Assembly (NCBI GenBank): GCA_937146725.1
Contig: CAKZRU010000147.1
Span: forward strand, 1 to 64,000
Source: an uncultured Myxococcales bacterium
GTDB taxonomy: Bacteria; Myxococcota_A; Bradymonadia; UBA7976; VGTA01
Direction: 5' to 3'
Length of the DNA stretch: 64,000 nt
Below the pieces are notes generated by a model. The model made no database searches and had not been told where the DNA came from. It was given only the letters and a program-made list of their open reading frames with translations. The translations under genes were made by a program, and so were the position numbers. Shown here piece after piece: positions 48,672-58,568 of the stretch (positions are counted from its first letter, which is position 1; every line of letters begins with the position of its first letter).

Positions 48672-48767
48672 GTAAACCTCCTAAGCGTTAAGTGATTGCA
48701 AAGCAATGAGAATGAGTAAGTAAAAGTAAGGCATTAAAATTGTAGGGAAATAAAGGTAAAATTAAAT

Positions 48768-49070
48768 CTACTCAAGAATAGATCCGGCACTGTTTGCCCC
48801 AGTCCCAAAGCTAAAGCGCTGACTACGACCTGAAGTAGGCTTAGCACCAGAACGTCTAGCTCTTGACTCTGAGATACGCTTGGCATCTTCAGAGGTTACA
48901 GGAGCCAATTGAACCGGTGCCGTACTTCCCTGCTGAAAAAATATTTTCTTGGATGCTTGTCCATGACTTGCGTGCAGGCTTACTCGTTGAGCACACCCCA
49001 AAAAGCAAAGACTTGTGACGGCAACCACTAAAAGAACATTTAAAAAGCGCATAAACAGAACCTTCTTCAT
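48768..49070 (-). CDS. Small lipoprotein
   Basis: MKKVLFMRFLNVLLVVAVTSLCFLGCAQRVSLHASHG. Confidence 0.65.
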   Translation of the reverse strand: MKKVLFMRFLNVLLVVAVTSLCFLGCAQRVSLHASHGQASKKIFFQQGSTAPVQLAPVTSEDAKRISESRARRSGAKPTSGRSQRFSFGTGANSAGSILE

Positions 49071-49237
49071 ATCTTTTTACCAACATAAATCGGCTAAAAA
49101 CCAATGGCCAAAGATACAGTATTAGATTGATTATATTTAGTTTAGCGAACTCGCAAGTTTATGTCATGTAGAAATCAGTAATTTTTATTTTTTTTCATGA
49201 GTTTATAATGACGAATAAGTTCTTAAAAACAAACACT

Positions 49238-50137
49238 TTATTCTTTAGGCATTTCTTGGTCGGCGTCTGAGCTTTTGTTGACATCTAAGCGAACTAAGGC
49301 TTTAAGCCGTTTAAGAGCAACTTGAGCTTTACTAAAATGAGGATTCTTTTGAAGCGCTTTTTGATAAAGGTTTTGAGCTTTTTGAAGCTGGCCTTGCTTT
49401 TCATAGATTAAGGCTAAATTTAAAAAAACTGCTTCTTTAGGTAAAACTTGAGATAGATAGTGCTCAGCCTCTTTATGTTTATTCTGAGCTCCATACACAA
49501 AGGCTAAGTTCACAAAGCTACGCTTTTCATGTGGTGCTAAGCGAATGGATTGTTCATAGGCTTTAATCGCTGAAGAAAAATCCTGATTTAGGCTCAAAGC
49601 AAAGCCATAATTATTCCAATATTTTGCATTAGTGTTTTCAATCTCGATCGCTTGTTTATGTGCCTTAATCGCTTGGGGTAACTTCCCTTGAACACCATAT
49701 AATATACCTAAACCATCAAAGCTTGGTGCATGCTTTGGATCTTTAGTTAGGGCTTCTAAAAAGTATTTTTCAGACTCGGAATATACCCCTTTTTCCCTTA
49801 AAATTACGCCTAACCAATAAGCGGGTCCGGGACGATCTTTATGCTGCTGATACAGCTTTTGCGCAACAGGACTAGCAGCATCAAAGGCTTTGGCTTGTAC
49901 AAAAAGGGCAACCATATCTTCTTGTAAGGCTTGCTGCTTTTGAGTTTGAGGAATGGTCTCTTGCGGCTCTATTGGACCACATGCACCAAGTCCCAACATC
50001 ATCGCAGTGAATCCCAAACAACCTTGGTAGAGCAAAGCCCTTAAGCATAGTGAAAGCAAACCTAGCGTCCTAAAGCATTGGAAATCGTTACAATCGCCGG
50101 AGCAAGCATGGCAATCATAGAAGAAGGCAGTAAGCAT
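49238..50137 (-). CDS. tadD: TPR lipoprotein, TadD-like (true start likely downstream of the track start)
   Basis: Lipobox MMLGLGACGPIEPQ; TPRs AHKQAIEIENTNAKYWNNYGFALSLNQDFSSAIKAYEQSIRLAP; 5' end as drawn overlaps the tadC-like gene, so initiation near 50075 (e.g. TTG) is more plausible. Confidence 0.75.
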   Translation of the reverse strand: MLTAFFYDCHACSGDCNDFQCFRTLGLLSLCLRALLYQGCLGFTAMMLGLGACGPIEPQETIPQTQKQQALQEDMVALFVQAKAFDAASPVAQKLYQQHKDRPGPAYWLGVILREKGVYSESEKYFLEALTKDPKHAPSFDGLGILYGVQGKLPQAIKAHKQAIEIENTNAKYWNNYGFALSLNQDFSSAIKAYEQSIRLAPHEKRSFVNLAFVYGAQNKHKEAEHYLSQVLPKEAVFLNLALIYEKQGQLQKAQNLYQKALQKNPHFSKAQVALKRLKALVRLDVNKSSDADQEMPKE

Positions 50138-51000
50138 ACTGTAAGGGGCAAAGTGAGCCTGGCTGCAACCTTACCCGCATCTTCTTCAAGTTTAAACTCA
50201 CGCCTTCGACGAGCAGTGGCCGCATATTCTCGCAAAGCTCGCCCCAATGATGAACCTAAGGTGACCGACTGAATAATCACATTGCTTAAGTTTTTTAGGT
50301 CATCGGCACGCACACGATTAGCAAACTTTTTAAATGCTGCGCTTACGCTTAAACCCGCATTAAGCTCTCGAAGAATCACTTGAAATTCTTCTGACAACTC
50401 AGGATCACTGGTAATCATCTCTCGTGAGACACGTTCTAAGGCCCCCTCAAGGTTTAGGCCGGCTTCCATACAGGTGACTAGTAAATCTAAGGTCGGTGGT
50501 AAGGAACGCTGAATCGCCTCTTGTCTTGCATTGACCTTACTCGATAACCAAAAAAGCGGTAGGTAATAGGCACCGGCAAAGGTCATAACTAGCCACATCA
50601 AAAGCTTGTTTGACATGGGGTTCAAGGTCATCATCAAGACAATCAGCAATAATGAGAAAAGTAAGATTCCCGAACGAACCGCATTAAAAAGCTCAAAATC
50701 TTCGTTTCGGCGCATCCCCGCATAGTTGAGTCGCATTTTCAAATCATTTAACTCAACTTGATCGCTCGGCTGAAGCATCTGTGCAAAGGGCTTAAGACGC
50801 TGAACAAGAGCTAGATTTGAGTGACTCTCTTGCGCATTTAAAGGGACGCTACTGAGGTCATAAGGATTGTAATCTTCAAGCTGTTCTTCGTTGACCACTC
50901 TTTGATCTTGGCGACGTTTTATAATGGTTTTAATGCCCAAATGAACAGTAAAAATCATACCTAAAACACTGACTGTTAAAGCAATTAAGGTCGTATCCAT
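50062..51000 (-). CDS. tadC: Type II secretion F domain protein, TadC
   Basis: LPPTLDLLVTCMEAGLNLEGALERVSREM..., AAFKKFANRVRADDLKNLSNVIIQSVTLGSSLGRALREYA. Confidence 0.93.
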   Translation of the reverse strand: MDTTLIALTVSVLGMIFTVHLGIKTIIKRRQDQRVVNEEQLEDYNPYDLSSVPLNAQESHSNLALVQRLKPFAQMLQPSDQVELNDLKMRLNYAGMRRNEDFELFNAVRSGILLFSLLLIVLMMTLNPMSNKLLMWLVMTFAGAYYLPLFWLSSKVNARQEAIQRSLPPTLDLLVTCMEAGLNLEGALERVSREMITSDPELSEEFQVILRELNAGLSVSAAFKKFANRVRADDLKNLSNVIIQSVTLGSSLGRALREYAATARRRREFKLEEDAGKVAARLTLPLTVCLLPSSMIAMLAPAIVTISNALGR

Positions 51001-51009
51001 GTTATCTCC

Positions 51010-51942
51010 CTAATGTTTATTTGGGTTGACTAGACGGTTGATCCAGACAAAACCTAATACATACAAAATGGTTGCAATCAGCATCATCATACGACCTAAG
51101 CCAGAGTTACCCACCTGAGTCATATATCCTGGATTAATCAGCATAGAAAGGATTAAGAAAATAGGTGGTAAAGCACCCAAAGTACGTGCATTTGATCGAC
51201 TTTCTGCCGTCATGGACTTGAGTTTATGCTCATAGCGCGCTTGCATTCTCATCGTGTCAATAATCGACTCTAAAACTTCAATCAAATTACCACCGGTTTG
51301 ACGCAGTACTAAAACCGAAACTACAAAGCTTCTAATCGTTCGAGCCCTTGGCAAACGGTTGGCCATCGATTTCATCGCTTCATCCATTGAAATCCCCAAG
51401 CGAACTTCTTCGGAAATCTGGGCAAACTCCTCAGAAATTGGAGCGGGTAATTCTCGGGCGTTTAGGGCAATGGTTTGCTCAAGCGACTGTCCGGCACGCA
51501 GCGAAATGATCATCATTTCCAATGCTTCGGGAAGTTGCTGCTCGATTTGAATAATCCGTTTTTCTCTCTTTCCTACCAACCCAGCATAAGGCAAATAACC
51601 ACCCGCCAACGCAAAGACCACTGCTAATGTCACACTTTTGGCTAGAATCAGACCCACTAAAAAGAGAACACTCGCATAAATCAGCATTTTCTGAATAAAC
51701 ATATTCACATCTGCTGATTCACCGGCTGCTCTTAATAGCTCAGCCATGCGCATGGCCCAATCTCCCTCATGTTCTTCACGAAAAAGGCCATCGGATTCTT
51801 GATCATCATCAGCACGTCCCAAGCGTTGATCTAGCAAAGAGGCTCGCTTGTCGCGTCTTGATTTTAAGGTCCAATAAATCGCTTGTAATATAAAGAAAAC
51901 GCTTAAAGAAGCGAGCATCACCAAAAGTGATATATAATCCAT
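51010..51942 (-). CDS. tadB: Type II secretion F domain protein, TadB
   Basis: LPEALEMMIISLRAGQSLEQTIALNARELPAPISEEFAQISEEVRLGISMDEAMKSMANRLP...RQTGGNLIEVLESI. Confidence 0.93.
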   Translation of the reverse strand: MDYISLLVMLASLSVFFILQAIYWTLKSRRDKRASLLDQRLGRADDDQESDGLFREEHEGDWAMRMAELLRAAGESADVNMFIQKMLIYASVLFLVGLILAKSVTLAVVFALAGGYLPYAGLVGKREKRIIQIEQQLPEALEMMIISLRAGQSLEQTIALNARELPAPISEEFAQISEEVRLGISMDEAMKSMANRLPRARTIRSFVVSVLVLRQTGGNLIEVLESIIDTMRMQARYEHKLKSMTAESRSNARTLGALPPIFLILSMLINPGYMTQVGNSGLGRMMMLIATILYVLGFVWINRLVNPNKH

Positions 51943-52034
51943 AGTTTTGTCTCCAAGCTTCCTAAATCGTGACTCAAATGATCGTCTTTATTTTGCTTTA
52001 TATTTGAAATAATAAACGGTGATAGAAATATTGA

Positions 52035-53318
52035 CTAGGCTCGTGGTAAGGCTCCCGATTGGTAAAAACGCTCAAGCATTTTACTTTCATTCATATAGGC
52101 GTGCTCACCTAGTATTTTACCATCCGCATCCATTCCCTTTCGCTGATAGGCAAAGACTTCATTGATCTCAATGTCTGAGCCATCAACATCCAAAACTTCG
52201 GTGATACTAATAATTTTACGTTGACCATCCGGTAAGCGATTGGCTTGTACAATCACATGTAAGGAACGAGATATAATTTGCTTTAAAGACTCGGAGTCTA
52301 GCTTAACACCAGCCATGGTAATCATTGTTGTCAAGCGCTGCAAGGCATCATCAGGCGTATTGGCGTGTAAGGTACCCATTGAGCCCTCGTGACCAGTATT
52401 CATTGCCTGCAACATATCCAAGGCCTCACCACCACGAACCTCACCCACAACAATTCGATCGGGGCGCATACGGAGTGCATTTTTCATCAAGTCACCGATA
52501 TGAATGGCACCACGGCCTTCAATATTGGGCGGACGACTTTCCAAACGAACCACATGCGGTTGTTGTAAGCGTAATTCTGCCGAATCCTCTAAGGTAATAA
52601 TACGCTCTGTCAAAGGGATGAAATTACTCAAAGCATTGAGTAGAGTCGTTTTACCGGCCCCCGTACCTCCGCTGATCAATATATTGCATTTGGACACCAC
52701 CGCTAAACGCAAATAGTTCATCATTTCAGGGCTTAAAGCATTAAAGCGAACTAAATCCTCATGACTTAAGGCTTTAGAACCAAAGCGGCGAATCGATAAA
52801 GCCGCACCATCTAAGGCCAAGGGAGGAATGATTGCATTCACACGAGAACCATCGACCAAACGAGCATCCACCATAGGTGAAGCCTCATCGATACGACGAC
52901 CAACACGCCCTACAATGCGGCTGATAATATTCACTAAGTGTTCGTTATCTCTAAAGCGAGCATCAACTTGCTCAAGGCGACCATGTCGCTCTACGAAAAT
53001 GGTATCGGGACCATTCACCAAAATATCACTGACTGCCGGATCTCCCATAATCACTTCCAAGGGCCCCAAACCGGTAATTTCATGGATTAGGCTTGTGACC
53101 ATCTCCTCTCGTTCTGAGATCGAAAGATTTAAGCCCTCAGCTTGCACAGCCCGGTCGATGATATCTTTTAAACGGCTAGATAATTGCTCATTACTTAGAC
53201 TTGCTGCTTGCGATAAATCAAGACGGTCAATCACTTGCTGATGCAGTTGTTTACGTACTTCATTTAAGTCGCGAGCATTAACTTTTTGTCCTGATAAACG
53301 TGCACTTAATGATTGCAT
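52035..53318 (-). CDS. tadA: Tad secretion ATPase TadA/CpaF
   Basis: [24 protein letters not shown]; Walker [56 protein letters not shown]. Confidence 0.97.
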   Translation of the reverse strand: MQSLSARLSGQKVNARDLNEVRKQLHQQVIDRLDLSQAASLSNEQLSSRLKDIIDRAVQAEGLNLSISEREEMVTSLIHEITGLGPLEVIMGDPAVSDILVNGPDTIFVERHGRLEQVDARFRDNEHLVNIISRIVGRVGRRIDEASPMVDARLVDGSRVNAIIPPLALDGAALSIRRFGSKALSHEDLVRFNALSPEMMNYLRLAVVSKCNILISGGTGAGKTTLLNALSNFIPLTERIITLEDSAELRLQQPHVVRLESRPPNIEGRGAIHIGDLMKNALRMRPDRIVVGEVRGGEALDMLQAMNTGHEGSMGTLHANTPDDALQRLTTMITMAGVKLDSESLKQIISRSLHVIVQANRLPDGQRKIISITEVLDVDGSDIEINEVFAYQRKGMDADGKILGEHAYMNESKMLERFYQSGALPRA

Positions 53319-54574
53319 TACGACCTCCTAAATCTTGAGAAGATACTAAAGAGCCCACCCTTTGTCTTGGGTGGTTCCATGCCAAGTAAACGACTTGCTA
53401 AGCGATCAAAGCCTTGCGTAACCGGATGCTTAATATTGACATCACGCGCGAGTCGACCTTGTTCAATCAACGAAGAAACAAAGGGGAAATTATTATCAAG
53501 AGTTTCGTATACATCGTGATCTAAGCGATCTTCGATTTCATTCACAGTTAAAGGGTTTTTGGGTAGATAACGATTGATCACAATCTTGACTTTAGTGCGA
53601 TCATAACCCAAGCGTTTGAACAACGACAACACTTGACGGGCCGAACGTAAAGCTGGGATATCTTGGGAGATCACCAGTAAAATAACATCTGCAGCATCTA
53701 AAGCAGTGACGGCTTGATCGCTAAAGCTTCTCACCCCATCAACAATCACTAGACCATGTTGGGCTTTGACTGCATCAAAGAAACGGGGCAGTCGATCGGG
53801 CGTCACCATGCCAATTTCCCCAATGCGACCTTCTTGGGCAATCACATGAATGCCACTGCGTTCGTCAATCGCCGATTTAATTTGACCATTAGGGGATTCT
53901 GCTGCTTCCATGACCAATTCCGCTAGGCTTCTTTCAAGCGCTTTGCCTTCAAGCATCGAAGAAACTGAGCCTAACTGTAAGTCTAAATCAACCAAGGCCA
54001 CATGCTGTCCATAGGCTTGGGCCGAACCGGCTAGGTTGACCGCTAAAGTTGTTGCTCCAACACCTCCTCGAGTATTAAAAACAACGACCAAACCCGTTGG
54101 ATGATTTTGTGTTGGACTATGTGGAGCTGCAGGAGCTTGCTGGGATTGAACTTGAGATTCCATTTTAGGTTCAACATCAAATAAACCACCTTCCTCAAGC
54201 GCTTTTAGGTCTTCAGGAGCGATTTGGCTTGTACTTTCAAAAGCATCTTGATGCCCAAGTTCTTCAAGATCGGTTTCTTGGCCCTCTGTGAGGGATTGAA
54301 GAGAAGCTCGTTCTTGAAGCGGTGGAGCTGACCCTAAAGCAGGAGGTGCTTGCTTGGATAACATTGGTGGAGCTTGCGGTAAGCTATTCTGAACAGGTTT
54401 TGCCGGAGTTGCCGAAGAGCCACGAGCGATTCTTTCACGCTCTAAATCACTCAAGGAAGTAATCATGGTTGATTCTTCTGAGTAAAATGAAGGTCTTGAG
54501 GGCACTGCACCTTCTGGAGCCTTAAAATTACCTAAGTTTAACTGTGGTGGTTTAAGCTTTTGCTCATTACTCAT
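53318..54574 (-). CDS. cpaE: CpaE/TadZ-like pilus assembly ATPase
   Basis: VVFNTRGGVGATTLAVNLAGSAQAYGQHVALVDLDLQLGSVSSML (deviant Walker A); tadZ-tadA gene order. Confidence 0.92.
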   Translation of the reverse strand: MSNEQKLKPPQLNLGNFKAPEGAVPSRPSFYSEESTMITSLSDLERERIARGSSATPAKPVQNSLPQAPPMLSKQAPPALGSAPPLQERASLQSLTEGQETDLEELGHQDAFESTSQIAPEDLKALEEGGLFDVEPKMESQVQSQQAPAAPHSPTQNHPTGLVVVFNTRGGVGATTLAVNLAGSAQAYGQHVALVDLDLQLGSVSSMLEGKALERSLAELVMEAAESPNGQIKSAIDERSGIHVIAQEGRIGEIGMVTPDRLPRFFDAVKAQHGLVIVDGVRSFSDQAVTALDAADVILLVISQDIPALRSARQVLSLFKRLGYDRTKVKIVINRYLPKNPLTVNEIEDRLDHDVYETLDNNFPFVSSLIEQGRLARDVNIKHPVTQGFDRLASRLLGMEPPKTKGGLFSIFSRFRRS

Positions 54575-54583
54575 GTTGATTAT

Positions 54584-56041
54584 TTATCTCCAATACCCAA
54601 ATGCACCAACAAGATCTTGAGAATCATCGCCCTGTTTGAGCAACTCTTGCTCTACGCTGGCTCGAGGACGACGTTGAGGAAAGTTTCTTGCTTTGGTTGC
54701 CGATTTAGGCAGCTTGGTTTCCTCAAATACATTCATCAAAAAGACGCCCACATCATTGGGGTCATGACTTTCTTTACCGGGTAATGGAGGCATATCAGCG
54801 CCATTTACCGGATTGACTAAACGAGCGGTAATCACAACGACTAACTCTGTTTCATTACGTTGAAATTGACGACTGTTAAAAAGTATTCCTAAGATGGGAA
54901 TATCACCTAAGCCTGGCAGGCCACGCTTAACATTCTCAAGTTGATCTTGTAATAAGCCGGCGATCGCAAAACTTTGCCCATGCTGTAAGCGCACTGTGGT
55001 TCCACTTGAACGAGTACGGAAAAGCGGAACATCTGTACCACCAATCTGTAGACCTTGACTTTTATCCAATACACTCACTGACATGGTGGTATTTAATTCA
55101 ATTGTTCGATCACCAAGAACGATCGGACTAAAGTCTAATTGGATACCAAATTTTTTGTACTCCACACTCGGCTGCCCAAAACCTGATACTTGAGGCACTG
55201 GTTGCTCTCCACCAGCCAAGAACTGAGCTTTTTCTCCACTCATTGCTACCAAAGTTGGCTTCGCTAAAGTACGAGATAAGGAATGTTCAGTGAGTAGCTT
55301 CAAGGTAATGTCCAAAGGAATCGGAAGGCTACCACTTGGATCGGGATTTAAAAAGATTTCGCCAAACCCTGCTCCGGTGCTTGTCGATAAGCCATTTGTA
55401 CCTGCAAAGCGAAAGTTAGTCCCCTTACCTGCTTTAAGCATCGCGCCGATTTGTCGTAAAGAAGAACGATTTACTTCGGCAAAGGCCACATCGATTTGAA
55501 CTTGCTGCGGAGATCTTACGGTTAAAAGATTAATTACATTAGGCTTGACGCCCAAAGAAACAATCGAAGGACTGAGGAGATAGCCTCTTGCAACAGCCTC
55601 CATTTGATTAATCACTTGGATCGTACTTACAGTTCCTTCTAAAACCAAGGCACCACCCACAGCTTTTGCTCTCACATCCCTCTCTTTAGGAAAGAGCGAT
55701 ACAATTTCGCTTTGAATGGCTAAAGCTGGCAAGCTCACTTTGATCAAAAAGGTTTCACTACCGGTTTCCGTAGATACGACTAAGTTTGTTTCACCCACTT
55801 TTCGTCCAATAAGTAAAATCCCTTCGCCTTCAGGTGATTTGCTCATTTCAACAATGGACTGATCGGTCAGTTTGGCACTTTTAGGCCTCATGGTAAGGAT
55901 GGTTGATCCTCCAAGTGATACCTCAATGACTCGACTCGAATCAAAGGCATATCCCTTTGCCGTCGTTAAAGTAGGAACGAGTAGACTTAAAACACAAAAA
56001 GCTTGAATAAATAAAAGCCTCATTTGACGAGAGTCAAACAT
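54584..56041 (-). CDS. cpaC: Secretin RcpA/CpaC
   Basis: N-terminal IEVSLGGSTILTMRPKSAKLTDQSIVEM...; VQIDVAFAEVNRSSLRQIGAML; TLAKPTLVAMSGEKAQFLAGGEQPVPQ; QFQRNETELVVVITARLV. Confidence 0.95.
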   Translation of the reverse strand: MFDSRQMRLLFIQAFCVLSLLVPTLTTAKGYAFDSSRVIEVSLGGSTILTMRPKSAKLTDQSIVEMSKSPEGEGILLIGRKVGETNLVVSTETGSETFLIKVSLPALAIQSEIVSLFPKERDVRAKAVGGALVLEGTVSTIQVINQMEAVARGYLLSPSIVSLGVKPNVINLLTVRSPQQVQIDVAFAEVNRSSLRQIGAMLKAGKGTNFRFAGTNGLSTSTGAGFGEIFLNPDPSGSLPIPLDITLKLLTEHSLSRTLAKPTLVAMSGEKAQFLAGGEQPVPQVSGFGQPSVEYKKFGIQLDFSPIVLGDRTIELNTTMSVSVLDKSQGLQIGGTDVPLFRTRSSGTTVRLQHGQSFAIAGLLQDQLENVKRGLPGLGDIPILGILFNSRQFQRNETELVVVITARLVNPVNGADMPPLPGKESHDPNDVGVFLMNVFEETKLPKSATKARNFPQRRPRASVEQELLKQGDDSQDLVGAFGYWR

Positions 56042-56098
56042 GTCAAATACCTGTCTATTAAATAAGTTGATTAAGATAACTAATATGGATGGGTTAAG

Positions 56099-57031
56099 TT
56101 AAAATTCAAGGGTTGCGGTAGAAGAACGCCCGCGTCGATTATTTCGATTTGCTCTTGGTTGAGCGCTTCGTCTAAATCTGTTTCTTGCTGCTCTTGAACG
56201 ACGCTTACCTGACTTTTTAGCCTTTGAATCTTGTTCTTCATCTGTTTCTTCTGTTGCGGTCAATTCTTTGCTGGTAACACCTTGAGTATCAATTGAGCCT
56301 AGATCTTGAGTATTGCGTAGCAGAACATCTATTTTACCTTCATTTGAGGCCAAAGTCAGAGCTTCACCTTGATCGGGATTAACCAAAATGGTTAGCACAT
56401 CTTTTCGAGTTCGTTTTTTGGATTTCCTGATACTTTCATCAAGTTCAGCAGCATCAGAAATACCGTTCACTGCCAGAACTTTAACACCTTGTACCACTAA
56501 ACGAGTCACCGAATCTCTTTGCTCAACACGTCGCATGGTGGTGAGAATATCTACAACGGCCCCCGGATACACCACGTTTGAGCGGGTTGTACGACTATCA
56601 ACTTCTAAGGATAAAGCTCTAAAGTCCTTGGCAACCAAAGAGGCAAAGCCTGTTCCTCGTTTGGGATCGGACAAGCGTTGTGGCAAGATGACCTCATTCT
56701 CATAAACCGCATTGACCACTACTCTAGGTTTTGATGCTGAGCTGGGTGGAAATAGCTGTGAAATTGAACGATACGCGCCACTTGGGATCGTTCCAATAGG
56801 CAAGCGGACTTCCTTGAAGAACTCCTCTTTAATCATTTCAGATGCTTTGATGTCTTGAGCGGCAACAACTGTTGTTCTCATTGGAGTCGCGTTAATATTT
56901 TTTCCCTTAAGAACTTGAGCAAGAAAAAAAGCAGTTGATCCGGTAAACACCAATGCGATCAAAGTAAACCCAATTGCACCTAATCCCGATGATCGAGATC
57001 CAGAAGATTTGCGCGCCATATTATCCAACAC
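56099..57031 (-). CDS. cpaB: Flp pilus assembly protein CpaB/RcpC, Arg-rich C-terminus
   Basis: TTVVAAQDIKASEMIKEEFFKEVRLP; FRALSLEVDSRTTRSNVVYPGAVVDILTT. Confidence 0.92.
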   Translation of the reverse strand: MLDNMARKSSGSRSSGLGAIGFTLIALVFTGSTAFFLAQVLKGKNINATPMRTTVVAAQDIKASEMIKEEFFKEVRLPIGTIPSGAYRSISQLFPPSSASKPRVVVNAVYENEVILPQRLSDPKRGTGFASLVAKDFRALSLEVDSRTTRSNVVYPGAVVDILTTMRRVEQRDSVTRLVVQGVKVLAVNGISDAAELDESIRKSKKRTRKDVLTILVNPDQGEALTLASNEGKIDVLLRNTQDLGSIDTQGVTSKELTATEETDEEQDSKAKKSGKRRSRAARNRFRRSAQPRANRNNRRGRSSTATLEF

Positions 57032-57073
57032 TCCCTAATAAGTTGTATGTTCTAAGTAAACTTGAGTATTTCC

Positions 57074-57598
57074 TCAAAATGTAGTTTCGGGAAAAAACAC
57101 GGGCACATCGATATTAAGTAAATCACTCATATCTTCACCCATCATAATCATAATTTGTGCGATCGGTGTAAAGCCTTCATAAGTACAATTTAAATTAACC
57201 ACAGAAATACTTGTCCCCGGAGCCAAAGGAGTTACGCCTGCATTAGCATTACAAGTATAGCGATTATTTGAACCTGGTAAACTTTGATTTTCTTGCACAA
57301 CAGCCAAAACACAAGCCTCTTTGTTGGGTACATCCACGCAAGCTCGCATTGCGGAAAATCCAGCGGTTGTAATCTCTTGCTTGACCATGATTAAATCGAG
57401 TAAAAACATCATGACCATAAAGACCAAAATCAAAAAGGGGAAAGCATAGGCCATTTCAACCGCTACCGCTCCTTTTTGCGTGGCTTTCTTTGGTAATGAT
57501 TGAGATGTATTTGTTAGACTCGACTGCTTGCAATAGGTACGTGTCATTGTAAACATTCCTTTAATCACTGAGCTAGACTCCATTAGGCTTATCAACAA
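57074..57598 (-). CDS. tadE: TadE-like pseudopilin
   Basis: KKATQKGAVAVEMAYAFPFLILVFMVMMFLLDLIM (G|xxxxE prepilin-type motif). Confidence 0.85.
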   Translation of the reverse strand: MLISLMESSSVIKGMFTMTRTYCKQSSLTNTSQSLPKKATQKGAVAVEMAYAFPFLILVFMVMMFLLDLIMVKQEITTAGFSAMRACVDVPNKEACVLAVVQENQSLPGSNNRYTCNANAGVTPLAPGTSISVVNLNCTYEGFTPIAQIMIMMGEDMSDLLNIDVPVFFPETTF

Positions 57599-57714
57599 GT
57601 TTATGTCTCTATAATCAACTAGAAAGAGTCATCAGTCTTGTTGCCCATTTCTTACAGTAAACAGATTACACATTAAGCGCAACGAGAGTTCAAATAGGAA
57701 ATAAGATTTAGATC

Positions 57715-58161
57715 TCAAAAACTAAAAGGAATCCCAAAACGTTGTATCCACAAGCCTGCGCCTGCGAAGCAAACCGCCATAGGTACGGTATTCTTCTTTT
57801 TACTTTTTTTGTTGAGCAAAAGAATCAAAAAACCTAGAACACCGCCCCCAATGATTCCCAAACCAATCACCCATAAGCCTTGCTTAATACCTAACCAAGC
57901 GCTCATGCCCATGCATAGCTTCACATCTCCGCCACGATAAACATTTAAAGCAAAGGGAAAAAGTAAAATCGCAAGGGTAATAGCCACAGCAAGCAGCGAC
58001 GTCCAAAGACCTTCCCAGCCAAATGCCATGGTATTGATGAGCAAGCCCGACCCCAAAATACTAAAGTTTAGAGGATTTGGGATTTTGCGCCAACTTACAT
58101 CAAGTACAGCCGCCAACATGACTAGACCTACAAATATTGCTGAGGCCTCCATGTTGTTCAC
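57715..58161 (-). CDS. cpaA: Prepilin peptidase (A24 family) TadV/CpaA
   Basis: LAAVLDVSWRKIPNPLNFSILG and YRGGDVKLCMGMSAWLG (catalytic Asp motifs). Confidence 0.92.
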   Translation of the reverse strand: MNNMEASAIFVGLVMLAAVLDVSWRKIPNPLNFSILGSGLLINTMAFGWEGLWTSLLAVAITLAILLFPFALNVYRGGDVKLCMGMSAWLGIKQGLWVIGLGIIGGGVLGFLILLLNKKSKKKNTVPMAVCFAGAGLWIQRFGIPFSF

Positions 58162-58220
58162 CCTTCTTGATAGAATCTACTGAAGCTCAGATTAAGTAAT
58201 GCTTCAATGCAGTATATAAC

Positions 58221-58391
58221 TTAGCGATTGTTAACCGAATCGGCCGCATCCTGGAAAAGTTGAGTAATTGCATCGCCAAATTGAGAAACTGCCACGATTG
58301 AAGCTACACCAACGAGAGCTGCAATAATCGCGTATTCAACTGCTGTAGCTGCTGATTCATCTTTATAAAGGCGAATGAATAGATTTTTCAT
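58221..58391 (-). CDS. flp: Flp/Fap pilin (56 aa)
   Basis: Manual translation: MKNLFIRLYKDESAATAVEYAIIAALVGVASIVAVSQFGDAITQLFQDAADSVNNR*; RBS CAGGAG upstream; too short for the ORF track. Confidence 0.95.
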   Translation of the reverse strand: MKNLFIRLYKDESAATAVEYAIIAALVGVASIVAVSQFGDAITQLFQDAADSVNNR

Positions 58392-58568
58392 GGGAGATGC
58401 TCCTGTAAAAACTTTGTAGTATAGTGTAATAAAATCGAGCTAATAAAACGATATAACTCCTTGCTCTTAATTTGAGCGAGTTTTTTTTGTTTTTGCAAAT
58501 CAATTCAACATTATATAGCGAAATGTTTGTCGTCAGTGAGTTTTCACCAAAGGATATAGGTTCTATAC

